A stretch of 64,000 nt of DNA from Candidatus Cloacimonadota bacterium (lineage in GTDB: Bacteria > Cloacimonadota > Cloacimonadia > Cloacimonadales > Cloacimonadaceae), in contig JAKOXG010000022.1 in assembly GCA_029781115.1 (NCBI GenBank), positions 55,365 through 119,364 of the forward strand, read 5' to 3'. How positions within the stretch are numbered: position 1 is the stretch's first letter; each line of letters starts with the position of its first letter. Of this stretch, positions 37,412 through 46,666 are shown piece after piece. The notes beneath the pieces are model-generated. The model had not been told where the DNA came from. It saw only the letters and a program-made list of their open reading frames with translations, and did no database searches. The position numbers were made by a program, and so were the translations under genes.

Positions 37412-38299
37412 TTAAAATGAAGGAGCCACACCTCCGTCAATTGGCTTTCTAAGCACGGGAACAGACCTGTAGATGCGTTTGCTTTCGGCTTCACCTTCTT
37501 CCACTTTGTTCAGCGTCCAGCCTTCCTCGATGGTGGAAACGCTGTAGGGCACGGGCGGCGTTTTGCCTCCATGCAGGATGCCCATCTGCACCGCTATCTT
37601 GTCGGCCAAGGTCTTCAAGTCCAGATTGGGGACTTGGATCTCTTTTGCCAAAGCCTGTGCCAGGAAGTTGTTCTTTGCATCTTGATCCGGCTGAATTGTG
37701 TTTAGAGGAGAGCTATACATCAGCAGCGTGTTGCCCGCCACCTTTTCGATGCCTGTCAAACCAGCTTCTTGAAGCTTAAAATGCAGGTTCTCAGGGCTTC
37801 TGGCGGCATCCAAAAAGACCATTCTCACGCTGGCTGCGGATAGCTCGCTCAGGAGCCAGTTCAACTCCGGAGCAACTTTGACGATGTGTTCTTCGCTTTC
37901 AAATTTGCCTTGGGGAACCAGATAGTTGTTTCCATCGATTTGGATCGCTTCACCGCTGAAAAACACCAGAGCCGGCTCGTCTTTTTCGAGTGCGGCCGCA
38001 AATTTGCTGATGCTGGGCTTGAACGACTCTTCATCGAGATTGCTGTATTTGTGCACCTTCCAACCCATCTCCTTGAGGGTGGCATCGATCAGAGCTGCAT
38101 CTTCGTGGGAACGCGACATGGCCTTAACCTGAAGAGCTGCTTCCCGGGAGGGCATCGCACCGCCCTTGAGCGCCTCTTCACGGGTGCGCAACTCGGTCTC
38201 CTGAAGCGGGCTGCCATTGCTGACGATCAGGGCTTTCTGAGCCGGCAGTGCGCTCAGTGCCAAGAAGGCGACCAGGACTAAACTTAGTAGCTTTTTCAT
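37412..38299 (-). CDS. Exported caspase-like protein lacking the catalytic His and Cys (pseudocaspase)
   Basis: A 295-residue protein with signal peptide (ends SALPAQ). The rest follows the bacterial caspase p20 pattern: KALIVSNGSP, a helix and strand pair, VFFSGEAIQIDGNNYLVP, RMVFLDAARSPENL and NTLLMYSSPLNT. Family members have SGHG and DACR at the two active-site positions. Here they are SGEA (Glu118) and DAAR (Ala167, counted from the ATG at 38302), so protease activity is very unlikely. It is probably a periplasmic binding or adaptor protein. The first ATG overlaps the stop of the cyclase gene (TAATG), and AAGGAG sits upstream, so the two are co-translated. The second ATG (38299) has better spacing. 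Confidence 0.7.
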   Translation of the reverse strand: MKKLLSLVLVAFLALSALPAQKALIVSNGSPLQETELRTREEALKGGAMPSREAALQVKAMSRSHEDAALIDATLKEMGWKVHKYSNLDEESFKPSISKFAAALEKDEPALVFFSGEAIQIDGNNYLVPQGKFESEEHIVKVAPELNWLLSELSAASVRMVFLDAARSPENLHFKLQEAGLTGIEKVAGNTLLMYSSPLNTIQPDQDAKNNFLAQALAKEIQVPNLDLKTLADKIAVQMGILHGGKTPPVPYSVSTIEEGWTLNKVEEGEAESKRIYRSVPVLRKPIDGGVAPSF

Positions 38300-38301
38300 C
38301 A

Positions 38302-41196
38302 TTACTCCTTATGTGAATCTTTGTAATTTTCTGCAAGCTCGAGTGTCTCTTTCAAAACCTCGCTTGTACCCTTTATACCATCCTCATCACCCAAATACTG
38401 CTTAATTTTTATGATGTGTTCATAGCAAGCAGCCGCATCTTCATATCTTTTCAGGTGCTTATACGCCTCAGCCAAATTTCCCAACGCCCGGATGCTTTCC
38501 AATTTATCGTTGATTTGCTGCGCATATTGCAGCTGGCGTTTCAGATGAAAGATAGCCTCCTCATATTGTCCGGTGAGGATCAAGACGTAGGCCAGATTGC
38601 CAATCGCTTCGGATTCCGTCTTGAGAATACGGTGTTCAGAAGCCAATTCCATGCTCTGGCCAAAGGCGTGCTTAGCCTCATCCATCTTCTGCTGTTCAAG
38701 ATAGATCAAGCCCAGGTTGTTGAGTGATTTTGCCTCCTGGGCATAGTTATTCAAGCTGTGAGCCAGCTTTTTGCTGTGGAGAAGCCGCTTCAGCGCCTCA
38801 TCCAAAAGTGTTTGATTCCAATACCAGATGCCCAGCAGGTTCTCGATCACGCAGATCAGCTCGGGATCATCGGCTTCCTGTGCCAAGAGTTCAGCCTGTT
38901 CCCAATACTCTTTGGCAAGCTCCTTTTGGTTGCGGCGAAAAGCAAGCAAACCGCTGAAACGCAACTGATGAAACCTCAAAGCGGGGTCTTGAGCCTCATT
39001 GCTCCATTTTTCCAAGAGAGCCATAGACTCATCTATATCCTTCCAATCGCCGATCATATACTTGATTCCCAAGCAGTTCAAGAGCACCTCTGCCCTATCC
39101 TTCCAGGCATCCTCGGGCAAGATATTCAACAGCTGCTCATAAAGCTTCAGCGCCAGAGAGTTGTCATAGGCCTTTTGTGCATTTGTAGCCGCTTTTCTCA
39201 GCCAGGGAAGGGCCTCCTGAGGTTTATCCGCCTTCAGATAGTGCATAGCCAGTTGATGCGAAAACTCGTCCAAACGCCCCGGGAAGACGCTCTGAACTGC
39301 CTCGGCTACCAGTTGGTGCAAAAGCTTGCGATTGGTGCCCAACAGGCTCTGATAGGCCACGTCCCGGGTGCTGATATGCTTGAAAAAGTATGCACTGTAT
39401 TCAAATCCCGTCTGAGGGATGATCAAAGCCTGTTTTTCCAAGGCATTCAAACCCTCTTCCACCGGTGTGGAGCCGTCCAGACTGCGCTCCAGTTCACTGA
39501 GCACATCCACCAAAAACTCCTGCCCGATCACAGCTGCTTTTTGCAGCAACATCCTGAGGGCTTTGGGAAGGCTGTCCAAGCGTGACTGGATCAGCGCATT
39601 CAAGCTGGAAGGCACGGGCAGGTCTTGCCACTCTTGTTCCGGCAAAGTGCTCACATAGCTGCACCATTCTTCCAGGTAGAAGGGATTTCCCGCCGCTAAC
39701 TTGACCACCGCTTCGATGCTGCGCTCCGAGAGGTCTAACTGCCTGGTATACAGCATCATCAGCTCGGTAATATCGTGCTCGTCCAAAGGTTTGAGCTCCA
39801 GATCCCGCCAGCCACGCATGCGCTGGATGGAATCCGGCACTTCAAAACCAGGTCTGTAAAGCAGCAGCCACAAGCTGGGTAATTTGCTTTGGCTCATGCG
39901 GTTGACCAAATTGCCCAACAGTTCTTTGGAAATATCATCCAGCCATTGCAGATCATCCAAAATCAGCACCAGAGGCTTGCCACTCTTGTCACACTTCTGC
40001 ATGATGGCTTCCAAGACGGTATTCAGTGCCATCAAGAGGTGTTTCATCAGCTCTTTTCCGTCTTGTTTCAGCCTTGCATCCTCCACCCTGATCTCCAAAA
40101 GCCAGGCAATCAGGGCAAAGGCATCATCCAGTTGCTCTGCAAGCTCTTGATCCACATGCTGTTGCAGATCCTTAAATCCACTTTTGAGCTTGGCCAACCT
40201 GGCCTGTGGCTCGTCACCCACGCTGATACCAAATATCTTGTGCGCAATACGCGCAAAGAGATGCAGCGGCGTGGGGCTCACACCATCGCAGGTGGCTTCC
40301 AAAAACTCAGCCTGCTCGAGATGGCTTTGGAAAAACTCATAGGCCAAGCGGCTCTTACCCATGCCCGCATCGGCGCAGACGCCGTAGATAAGCGGCCTGG
40401 GCGCTGGAAGCTCGGCAGTGTATTCTGCAGCGCTGCTTTGCGCAGAAATCTCTTTCAGGGCATCAGAAAGGAGCGTCAGCTCGGAGCTGCGACCCAAAAA
40501 TGAGCCGGAAAACCTCTTCAGCTGTCCGGAACTAACCGCACTTATGCCGATCGGACTCCAGCACTCCACCGGTTCAGCAATGCCCTTGAGCTGCTTGGCT
40601 CCCAGATATTCAAAATCAAAAATATCGTCCACCAATTCCTTGGTGTATTGGCTCAGCATGATCCGACCCACGGGGGCATTAGTTTCCATGCGGGATGCGA
40701 GGTTTACCTCGGTGCCGTAGACGGTGAAGTCGCCCTCGCGGCTCTCCCCCACTTTGCCCACACTCACGATGCCGGTATTTATCCCCACTCTCATGCTCAG
40801 CTCGATATCCTTATATTCCGGATTTTCATTGAGCTGATCGTTGTAACGCCTGAGCTGCTCCATCATCTTCAAACCCGCACGGATAGCGCGTTCCGTGTCA
40901 TGCTCGCTGGCCTGTTTGGCTCCAAATAAAGCCATGATGGCATCGCCGATATACTTGTCCACAAAGCCGCCATAAAAGTTCACGCAGCGGGAAAATATCT
41001 TCATCAGCCTATCCATATGCATGTGAATAGTCTCGGGATCGAGCTGCGTGGATAGATCTGTAAAGCCTTTGATATCAGCAAAAAGGATCGTCACCTCACG
41101 AAGCTCTCCCTCGCGAAGCTGGTGTTTCTGCCTGCGATTCAGATTGTCGTCTTCAAAATCAAACAGACTCGAACCGAAGATTAGGTCGTCTTGCAA
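38302..41196 (-). CDS. Class III adenylate cyclase - AAA/STAND ATPase - TPR signalling protein
   Basis: A 964-residue cytoplasmic protein. Residues 34-200 are a class III cyclase domain with both metal aspartates (Asp41 in FADIKGF, Asp85 in YIGDA), Lys81 and Thr158 at the base-selecting positions, and Asn165/Arg169 in VNLASR, so it is predicted active on ATP. A P-loop ATPase follows, with Walker A ADAGMGKS (275-282) and Walker B LVLILDDLQWLDD (409-421), in the STAND/MalT-like arrangement. About 640-950 are TPR helices (ALGNLAEAYKHLKRYEDA and similar). Such proteins sense protein or small ligands through the TPRs and switch ATPase and cyclase state. The TTG start has AAAGGAG six bases upstream. 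It is coupled to the pseudocaspase gene. Confidence 0.85.
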   Translation of the reverse strand: MQDDLIFGSSLFDFEDDNLNRRQKHQLREGELREVTILFADIKGFTDLSTQLDPETIHMHMDRLMKIFSRCVNFYGGFVDKYIGDAIMALFGAKQASEHDTERAIRAGLKMMEQLRRYNDQLNENPEYKDIELSMRVGINTGIVSVGKVGESREGDFTVYGTEVNLASRMETNAPVGRIMLSQYTKELVDDIFDFEYLGAKQLKGIAEPVECWSPIGISAVSSGQLKRFSGSFLGRSSELTLLSDALKEISAQSSAAEYTAELPAPRPLIYGVCADAGMGKSRLAYEFFQSHLEQAEFLEATCDGVSPTPLHLFARIAHKIFGISVGDEPQARLAKLKSGFKDLQQHVDQELAEQLDDAFALIAWLLEIRVEDARLKQDGKELMKHLLMALNTVLEAIMQKCDKSGKPLVLILDDLQWLDDISKELLGNLVNRMSQSKLPSLWLLLYRPGFEVPDSIQRMRGWRDLELKPLDEHDITELMMLYTRQLDLSERSIEAVVKLAAGNPFYLEEWCSYVSTLPEQEWQDLPVPSSLNALIQSRLDSLPKALRMLLQKAAVIGQEFLVDVLSELERSLDGSTPVEEGLNALEKQALIIPQTGFEYSAYFFKHISTRDVAYQSLLGTNRKLLHQLVAEAVQSVFPGRLDEFSHQLAMHYLKADKPQEALPWLRKAATNAQKAYDNSLALKLYEQLLNILPEDAWKDRAEVLLNCLGIKYMIGDWKDIDESMALLEKWSNEAQDPALRFHQLRFSGLLAFRRNQKELAKEYWEQAELLAQEADDPELICVIENLLGIWYWNQTLLDEALKRLLHSKKLAHSLNNYAQEAKSLNNLGLIYLEQQKMDEAKHAFGQSMELASEHRILKTESEAIGNLAYVLILTGQYEEAIFHLKRQLQYAQQINDKLESIRALGNLAEAYKHLKRYEDAAACYEHIIKIKQYLGDEDGIKGTSEVLKETLELAENYKDSHKE

Positions 41197-41651
41197 AGCG
41201 GCTCCTTTAGCGTTTTATGGTTTGAAGCCTATTATTTGGGGAGCCAAAAGAAAGTCAAGAGAATAAATCGACATATTGCCTCCAATTCTGGAAATGAGCA
41301 ACTATAGACGCCGTAAGACCGCATGCGCGGCCGGCTTTCCAACACAACTCCAAAACTTACCGCATCTATACCAAAAACACGCACATCTCCGAAGCCAGCG
41401 CAGCCGCTCACAACTCATAACTCACAACTCACAACTGAGGCGAAGCCGCCCCCTCCTTCCCTGCTTAGCCTCCCGGTGATTACCCGGAGTCTCCCGGAAA
41501 AAAACCGAGTATCTCCACGGCATCACCGGGCGGGTCCCTAAGGAAGAAGCGGCAGGGCCTGCTGGCAGTACTACGCAAGTACCGGCTACTTTTTTGGGGT
41601 CGCTATGGCAAGCGACCGTACTGGAGCAACCGCCTTAACTGGTTGCCAGGC
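41197..41651. repeat. Intergenic repeat locus: heptamer run and MITE-like element copy 2
   Basis: No gene is seen in this 455-bp stretch. The heptamers CTCACAA/CTCATAA/CTCACAA/CTCACAA lie at 41407-41434, next to GAAGCCAGCGCAGCCG, the reverse complement of the block found at 21.78 and 55.53 kb. From about 41450 to 41560 is a second copy of the element at 14.19-14.31 kb: CCCGGAGTCTCCCGG, an A-run, CCGAGTATCTCCACGGCATC and the end GGGTCCCTAAGGAAGAAGCG. A GGTCGCT/AGCGACC hairpin follows at 41599-41618. Confidence 0.65.
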
Positions 41652-43118
41652 TTAAAACTGGAAGTAGATGAAGGGCTGAATATCTGCGCTCTTGGCTTGG
41701 AACAATATCCAGATCACGACGGCCAGGATCAGGGATTGCACGATCAAGGGGCTGCGTCTGAGCACGATTTCATAGCCCTTATCCCACTTTTGGGGAATGA
41801 AGTGGATGAGGTAGCCAAAAGCGATGAGGAAGGCGACCACGGGATAGCCGGAAACCCACTGGGAGAGGATGCTCAAACTGGCGGGGGTGAAGATTCTTTG
41901 GATCACGAGAGTTGCAGCTTCCAAGCCTCTGGCTCTGAAGAAGATCCAGGTAAAGCTCACAAAGTTGAAGGTAAAGAGCCAACCCAATACTTTGATCAGC
42001 ACGTTGACTCCACGTGAATATTCTCTTTTGCCCATCAAGCCAATGCGCAGCTTGTCTATGACCAAAGCGACGCCGTGCAGCGTGCCCCAGATCACAAAGT
42101 TCCAGCTCGCACCGTGCCACAAACCGCCCAAGACCATGGTGATCATCAGGTTGATATGTTGGCGCACCTTGCCTTTGCGGTTGCCGCCCAGGGGGATGTA
42201 AAGATAGTCCCTGAGCCAGGTGGAAAGCGAGATGTGCCATCTGCGCCAAAAGTCTGTGATGGAGGTGGCGATGTAGGGGACGCGGAAGTTGACCGGCAGG
42301 TTGAATCCCATCAAGGTAGCCAAGCCGATGGCGATATCCGAATAGCCGCTAAAGTCGCAATAGATCTGCAATCCATAGCCATAGACGGCAAGTAAGTTTT
42401 CCAGCGAGGAAAAGAGCTCCGGTGCATCGAAGACCCTATCCACAAAATTGATGCTGATATAATCCGCAATCACGCCTTTCTTGATCAGTCCGGCCATGAT
42501 CAGCACCAATGCGGAGGCGATTTGATCTTTATTCAGGGATAGTTTTTTGTTGATTTGGGGAATAAACCACGAGGCGCGCACGATGGGGCCCGCCACCAGC
42601 TGCGGGAAAAAGGACACAAAGAAACAGAAGTCTGCAAAGCTCTTAACCGGTTGCATCGTGCCGAAATAGATGTCCAAAGTGTAGCTCATGGTTTGGAAGG
42701 TAAAGAAAGAGATGCCCACGGGCAGGAAGATGTCATAAAGAGGCAGGTTGCCGCCCAATTGGTTGATGGTGTCGATAATGAAATTGGTGTATTTGAAATA
42801 GCCCAGCGAGCCTAAATTCCAGATCAGGCTGAGTAGCATCAACCATCGCTTTTTGGCTTTGGAATCTGCTTTATGGATACCGGCACCGATGATGAAGTTG
42901 ATCGCCGAGGTCACCACCAGGAGGATCACATAGAGGCCACCGGTTTTGTAGTAAAAATAGAGCGAAAAGATGAGCAGATACCAAGTGCGCACCTTGAAGT
43001 TTTTCACCACCAAGGGGTAGAAAAGCATCACTACGGTGAAGAAACCCAAGAAGAAGCCGCTGTTGAAAAACAGGGGATTATCCGGCGAATAGAGCAGTCC
43101 CTGCAAGAGCTCCGTCAC
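41652..43118 (-). CDS. MBOAT-family O-acyltransferase (AlgI/DltB-like)
   Basis: A 488-residue membrane protein with about eleven hydrophobic segments. The MBOAT signature is clear: TDFWRRWHISLSTWLRDYLY followed by IPLGGNRKG, and the catalytic histidine in GGLWHGASWNFVIWG. AlgI-type proteins move an acetyl group from the cytoplasm to the periplasm for O-acetylation of polysaccharide, working with SGNH-fold partners. Two such partners sit directly upstream, the nearer overlapping by 4 nt (GTGA), so the set is one operon. The acceptor polymer is unknown; the product of the capsule-like operon in this window is a candidate. Confidence 0.9.
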   Translation of the reverse strand: MTELLQGLLYSPDNPLFFNSGFFLGFFTVVMLFYPLVVKNFKVRTWYLLIFSLYFYYKTGGLYVILLVVTSAINFIIGAGIHKADSKAKKRWLMLLSLIWNLGSLGYFKYTNFIIDTINQLGGNLPLYDIFLPVGISFFTFQTMSYTLDIYFGTMQPVKSFADFCFFVSFFPQLVAGPIVRASWFIPQINKKLSLNKDQIASALVLIMAGLIKKGVIADYISINFVDRVFDAPELFSSLENLLAVYGYGLQIYCDFSGYSDIAIGLATLMGFNLPVNFRVPYIATSITDFWRRWHISLSTWLRDYLYIPLGGNRKGKVRQHINLMITMVLGGLWHGASWNFVIWGTLHGVALVIDKLRIGLMGKREYSRGVNVLIKVLGWLFTFNFVSFTWIFFRARGLEAATLVIQRIFTPASLSILSQWVSGYPVVAFLIAFGYLIHFIPQKWDKGYEIVLRRSPLIVQSLILAVVIWILFQAKSADIQPFIYFQF

Positions 43119-44029
43119 TGCCAGCTCCCTCCCACCAGGTTTTGATAGCTACGCATAATGGCCTGATAAAAGAGGTAGCCTTGCAACATGTAACCCTTGG
43201 GACTAAAGTGCAGCATGTCTTTGGATGCCAGAGTGTTGCTCCTCCATTTGCTGATGGATCTGTCACCGCCCATCACCTCATACATGTCCCACCAGGCAAA
43301 ACCGTTTTCCCGCGCATAGGTCTTGATCTCCTCACACACCTTCTTCACATCCGCATTGTGTCTTCTTCTCTTGTAAGTATCGGGCGGCAGGGTAAAGATG
43401 ATTTTGGGCTTGGAGATCTGCTCAAAAACCCTGTCCATGAAGCCGCTCATCTGGGCTCTGAACCTATTGGCATCATAATTTCCTTGCGCATCATTGGTGC
43501 CCAGAGAGATGATGATGAGATCCGGCTGCAGTTTGCGGATCCGCTCAAAGATATCGTCATTGGGGGTGAGGTTTTGGAAGGAAGCGCCGTTTATGCCCGT
43601 GTGATAATACTTTAGCTTGGCTTCACTCACAGAGGTGCCATCCTCAAAGAAGTTGAGCAGCGCACCCCGGACTGTGCTGGAAAAGTAGCCCGGCCGGATG
43701 TGTGAATCGCCGATCTGATAGATGGTTATGGGATTTTGGCTGCCGTTGCGCAGCTTCATCAATTGCTGGAAAAAGCCTTCCACCGGCTTCATGTTGCTGA
43801 TGGTATTCTGGTCAAAAGATAGAAAGCTGAATTGCTTCAGGTAGTTTTCGTTGTCCAAAAGCTCGTAATAGCTCTGGATAAATTCTTCCAAGCTGTCCAC
43901 TTCGATGGGAAACTCCGATATAATCTCGATTTCCGGTTCCTGAGCCAAAGGTAGATGAGATTCCGCCGCTGCCGTGAGCACAAAGCAGGGCAGGATCAAG
44001 GCAAAGACAAAGTAGAGCGTGCGTCTCAT
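43115..44029 (-). CDS. SGNH/GDSL hydrolase-like protein, exported (O-acetylation partner 2)
   Basis: About 304 residues with an N-terminal signal peptide. SGNH blocks are present: block I IYQIGDSHIRPG (Ser after GD), block III LIIISLGTNDAQG, and block V DMLHFSPKGYMLQG (Asp and His of the triad). The protein would act in the periplasm as esterase or acetyltransferase. It overlaps both neighbours, an SGNH protein upstream and the MBOAT downstream, which points to transfer of acetyl groups delivered by the MBOAT. Either the GTG at 44032 or ATG at 44029 may be used; the ATG overlaps the upstream stop (TGATG). Confidence 0.8.
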   Translation of the reverse strand: MRRTLYFVFALILPCFVLTAAAESHLPLAQEPEIEIISEFPIEVDSLEEFIQSYYELLDNENYLKQFSFLSFDQNTISNMKPVEGFFQQLMKLRNGSQNPITIYQIGDSHIRPGYFSSTVRGALLNFFEDGTSVSEAKLKYYHTGINGASFQNLTPNDDIFERIRKLQPDLIIISLGTNDAQGNYDANRFRAQMSGFMDRVFEQISKPKIIFTLPPDTYKRRRHNADVKKVCEEIKTYARENGFAWWDMYEVMGGDRSISKWRSNTLASKDMLHFSPKGYMLQGYLFYQAIMRSYQNLVGGSWQ

Positions 44030-45453
44030 CACCTCAGCTCCTCAGGCTGGTTGTTGATCACCTTCAAAAGCATCTCACCCACCTTGGTTGCGCCTCTTAA
44101 GTTGAAGTGAGTATAGTCTTTGCTGGCCAAAGCGGGGCTGGCATTTACCCAATTTGACATGGAATTGAGGCCACCCATCTCGGAAAACAGGTTCCAGAAA
44201 GCAGAGCCGGTCTCTTCTGCCACTTGGCTTTGCGCATGCACCAAAATGGGGATGTCCGGCGAGGTTTGATAGCCAGAAGCGGTCTTCACGCTGCGGTCAT
44301 GCGCACTGATGATGAGAACGGGCACTTCGGGCATGGAAGCCTTGATGTGTTCCACGCTTTTGATCATGCCTCTGCGGTAAAAATCGTAGCTGGTGGTCTT
44401 GGGATTGCTCACGTTTTCGCCATATTGAAGGATTACCAGATCATAGTTCAAGTGCCGGGCAAAAGCATCCAAAAGCTTGGACGGGATACGGCTGAAATAC
44501 ATGCCGGAAAAGCCGCGAATGGAGATGTTGTCCACATAGATGCCGCTGGGCTGATCGAAGCTGAGCCCATAGACATGCACGGGCTTGTGGGCAGGAAACT
44601 CCAGGCGAATCTTTCTGATGGGGCTCGCCGGTGAGAGATTGAGCACTTGCAGCTCATCTGAGGGAATGAGGGTATGCTGCGCCCTCGTCTCCCCGTCGTA
44701 GATCACGGTAATCTCGGTCTGCTCCGGGGCTTTGCTGTAAAACAATCTGATATGAGAAAAAGTGGTAGCGCCACCCGCAAAAGAGGTGCCGGAGTATTCC
44801 ACCCAGGCCGGACCGCCGTAAGGCACACGCTCTTTGACCTTTTGAGGCTCTGCAACCGCAGTGGTATCCGCAGTGGCCAGGCTGTCATCCGTGGGAGCTT
44901 CTTCGGGAGTGATGGTGCGCTCTTTCACCTGATAGCTCTGCGGGATGTAGGTGTGCCCCAAAATGCCCAATGGCACAGAGGATTTCGTCATGAAAGATAT
45001 GCTCTGCCAGTTGGGCGAAAAGCTGTGCACGATGGTCTTTCTAAACCTGTTTACGATGGAGGTGATGCCCACCAAACCCACGCCCTGCCCGCCATATAGG
45101 GCTTGCAGCTCCTTGCGCAGGGTGCCGGAGACGAGGTCGCCTTCGATGATGGAATCTCCAAAATAGGCGATCCTCAGCTGTCCCCGTCTGCCTTTTTGGT
45201 GCTCGTCAAGCTTTTCCCAAAAGCTTTCCAAGGGCTGAAGCTCCTTGGCAGTGCTGCGCTTCTGAGCCACTTCCAGAGCCACGCTATCTGCCACGACCAG
45301 TGAATCCTTCCCCAAAATCTGCCCGATCACGTCCATGCGCTTGATGGGAAAGACGTCGTTGTCCCACTCAGGGATGAGAGGAAAGACCAAAACTATGATC
45401 AATATTGCAAACAGCAGGATCAGCAGGGGTCTGACAAATTGCTTATCTATCAC
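44029..45453 (-). CDS. SGNH-fold membrane-anchored protein (O-acetylation partner 1)
   Basis: A 474-residue protein with one N-terminal membrane segment (LLILLFAILIIVLVFPLIP) and a periplasmic SGNH fold. Block I is IAYFGDSIIEGDLVSG, a central beta-rich insertion of about 150 residues follows, block III is LILQYGENV, where Glu replaces the usual Asp of GxND, and block V is KDYTHFNLRGATKVGE. The insertion may be a carbohydrate-binding jelly-roll. It begins with GTG at 45453 and is the first gene of the three-gene O-acetylation unit, directly after the serA terminator. Confidence 0.75.
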   Translation of the reverse strand: MIDKQFVRPLLILLFAILIIVLVFPLIPEWDNDVFPIKRMDVIGQILGKDSLVVADSVALEVAQKRSTAKELQPLESFWEKLDEHQKGRRGQLRIAYFGDSIIEGDLVSGTLRKELQALYGGQGVGLVGITSIVNRFRKTIVHSFSPNWQSISFMTKSSVPLGILGHTYIPQSYQVKERTITPEEAPTDDSLATADTTAVAEPQKVKERVPYGGPAWVEYSGTSFAGGATTFSHIRLFYSKAPEQTEITVIYDGETRAQHTLIPSDELQVLNLSPASPIRKIRLEFPAHKPVHVYGLSFDQPSGIYVDNISIRGFSGMYFSRIPSKLLDAFARHLNYDLVILQYGENVSNPKTTSYDFYRRGMIKSVEHIKASMPEVPVLIISAHDRSVKTASGYQTSPDIPILVHAQSQVAEETGSAFWNLFSEMGGLNSMSNWVNASPALASKDYTHFNLRGATKVGEMLLKVINNQPEELR

Positions 45454-45486
45454 TCTTTTCTATCCGGATCACTTCAAGTTTACCAC

Positions 45487-45514
45487 GCAAAAAAGCCCCT
45501 CTTTGCAGAGGGGC
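45487..45514 (-). terminator. Rho-independent terminator of serA
   Basis: GCCCCTCT (minus strand, 45514-45507) pairs with AGAGGGGC (45502-45495) around a 4-nt loop, followed on the minus strand by a T-run (TTTTTT). Confidence 0.9.
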
Positions 45515-45529
45515 CCTGTTATGCTGATT

Positions 45530-46453
45530 TTATTTGTTGACTTGATAGGTTTTATCGCCTTTTTCCAAGAATCCGATGATCTGCTTGGCTGCAGCGACGC
45601 CGGCGTTGACGTTGGCTTCACCGGTCTGAGCACCCATCTTCTTGGGGGTGCAGAAGATGCGGTCTGCATACTTCTCTTTCAGCTCGGCAGCGTTATCAGG
45701 AGCCACGTCACTGGCATAACGGAACTTGCTCTTTGCTTCAAAGGCTCTCGCCAAGGCTTCTTCATCCATCACCTCTTTGCGGGCGGTGTTGATGATGATG
45801 GCATTGTCTTTCATCAGGCCAAAGAGCTTGTCATTGATGGACTTTTTGGTTTCGGCGGTAGCAGGAATGTGCAGGGAAATGTAATCTCCCATTTTGAAGA
45901 TGTCTTCCACGGTATCCAGCGGTGTCACGCCGTCTTGGGTCATGATGTCTTTGCTGATATAGGGATCATAGGCATAGACCTTCATTCCCACGCCCTTGGC
46001 CATATTGGCCAGGAAACGGGGCACCCAGCCATAACCATAGAGAGTGAGGGATTTTCCACTAAGTTCGGAACCGGATTTGCCGTTGTACATGCCTCTGGCC
46101 ATGTAGATCATCATACCCAGTGCCAGCTCGGCAACTGCGTTTGAGTTCTGACCGGGGGTGTTCATGGCAACCACGTTGTGGGCGGTGGCGGCTTTGAGAT
46201 CGATGTTGTCATAACCGGCACCGGCACGAACCACTACCTTCAGGTTCTTGGCGGCGTTAAATACAGCTTCGTCCACAATATCACTGCGGATAATGAGGCC
46301 GTCAGCATCGGCTACGGCAGCGTGAAGCTGAGCAGCTTCGGTGTAGTTTTCCAAAAACTCATAATTGTAGTTGGCAGCTTCAAGCTCTGCCTTGATCTTG
46401 TTTACAGCTTCTGCTGCGAAGGGTTTTTCGGTGGCAATAAGGACTTTTGGCAT
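45530..46453 (-). CDS. serA: D-3-phosphoglycerate dehydrogenase, Bacteroidetes-like short form
   Basis: A 307-residue D-isomer-specific 2-hydroxyacid dehydrogenase without ACT domain. Visible are VVRAGAGYDNIDL with the substrate arginine, MNTPGQNSNAVAELALG, a modified nucleotide loop GYGWVPRFLA, and SLHIPATAETKKSI. In the place of the usual catalytic His (TPHxGA) it has TPKKMGAQT. From memory this Lys form is conserved in Bacteroidetes proteins annotated as phosphoglycerate dehydrogenase, so it is probably a subfamily trait and not decay. It would make 3-phosphohydroxypyruvate for serine synthesis. AGGAGA precedes the ATG. No serC or serB lies nearby, so other 2-hydroxyacids remain possible. 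Confidence 0.7.
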   Translation of the reverse strand: MPKVLIATEKPFAAEAVNKIKAELEAANYNYEFLENYTEAAQLHAAVADADGLIIRSDIVDEAVFNAAKNLKVVVRAGAGYDNIDLKAATAHNVVAMNTPGQNSNAVAELALGMMIYMARGMYNGKSGSELSGKSLTLYGYGWVPRFLANMAKGVGMKVYAYDPYISKDIMTQDGVTPLDTVEDIFKMGDYISLHIPATAETKKSINDKLFGLMKDNAIIINTARKEVMDEEALARAFEAKSKFRYASDVAPDNAAELKEKYADRIFCTPKKMGAQTGEANVNAGVAAAKQIIGFLEKGDKTYQVNK

Positions 46454-46611
46454 TGATTTCTCCTACTGTTTTTATATTTTTGGTCATTTTAAAAAAGATA
46501 TGCAGGATGTCAACCTAAATCTTCAAATCCAGTGCTGGACTGCTTCTCCGATATGGGAATTTGCTGCGCTGGATACACTTTCCCGGGCTCATTGCACGCT
46601 GTGCTGAGGCA

Positions 46612-46642
46612 CAAAAAAAGCCCCGGAACTTCCAGGGCTTTT
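46612..46642 (-). terminator. Rho-independent terminator of rplU-rpmA
   Basis: On the minus strand AGCCCTGGAA pairs with TTCCGGGGCT (one G-U pair) and is followed by seven T. It lies 25 nt after the rpmA stop. Confidence 0.9.
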
Positions 46643-46666
46643 CAATGTTTACTGGTCTTGGGCTGA

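Noticed and set aside
40418..40720. Frames antisense to the cyclase gene
   Set aside because: They run across the conserved ATPase and cyclase motifs of the real gene on the other strand.
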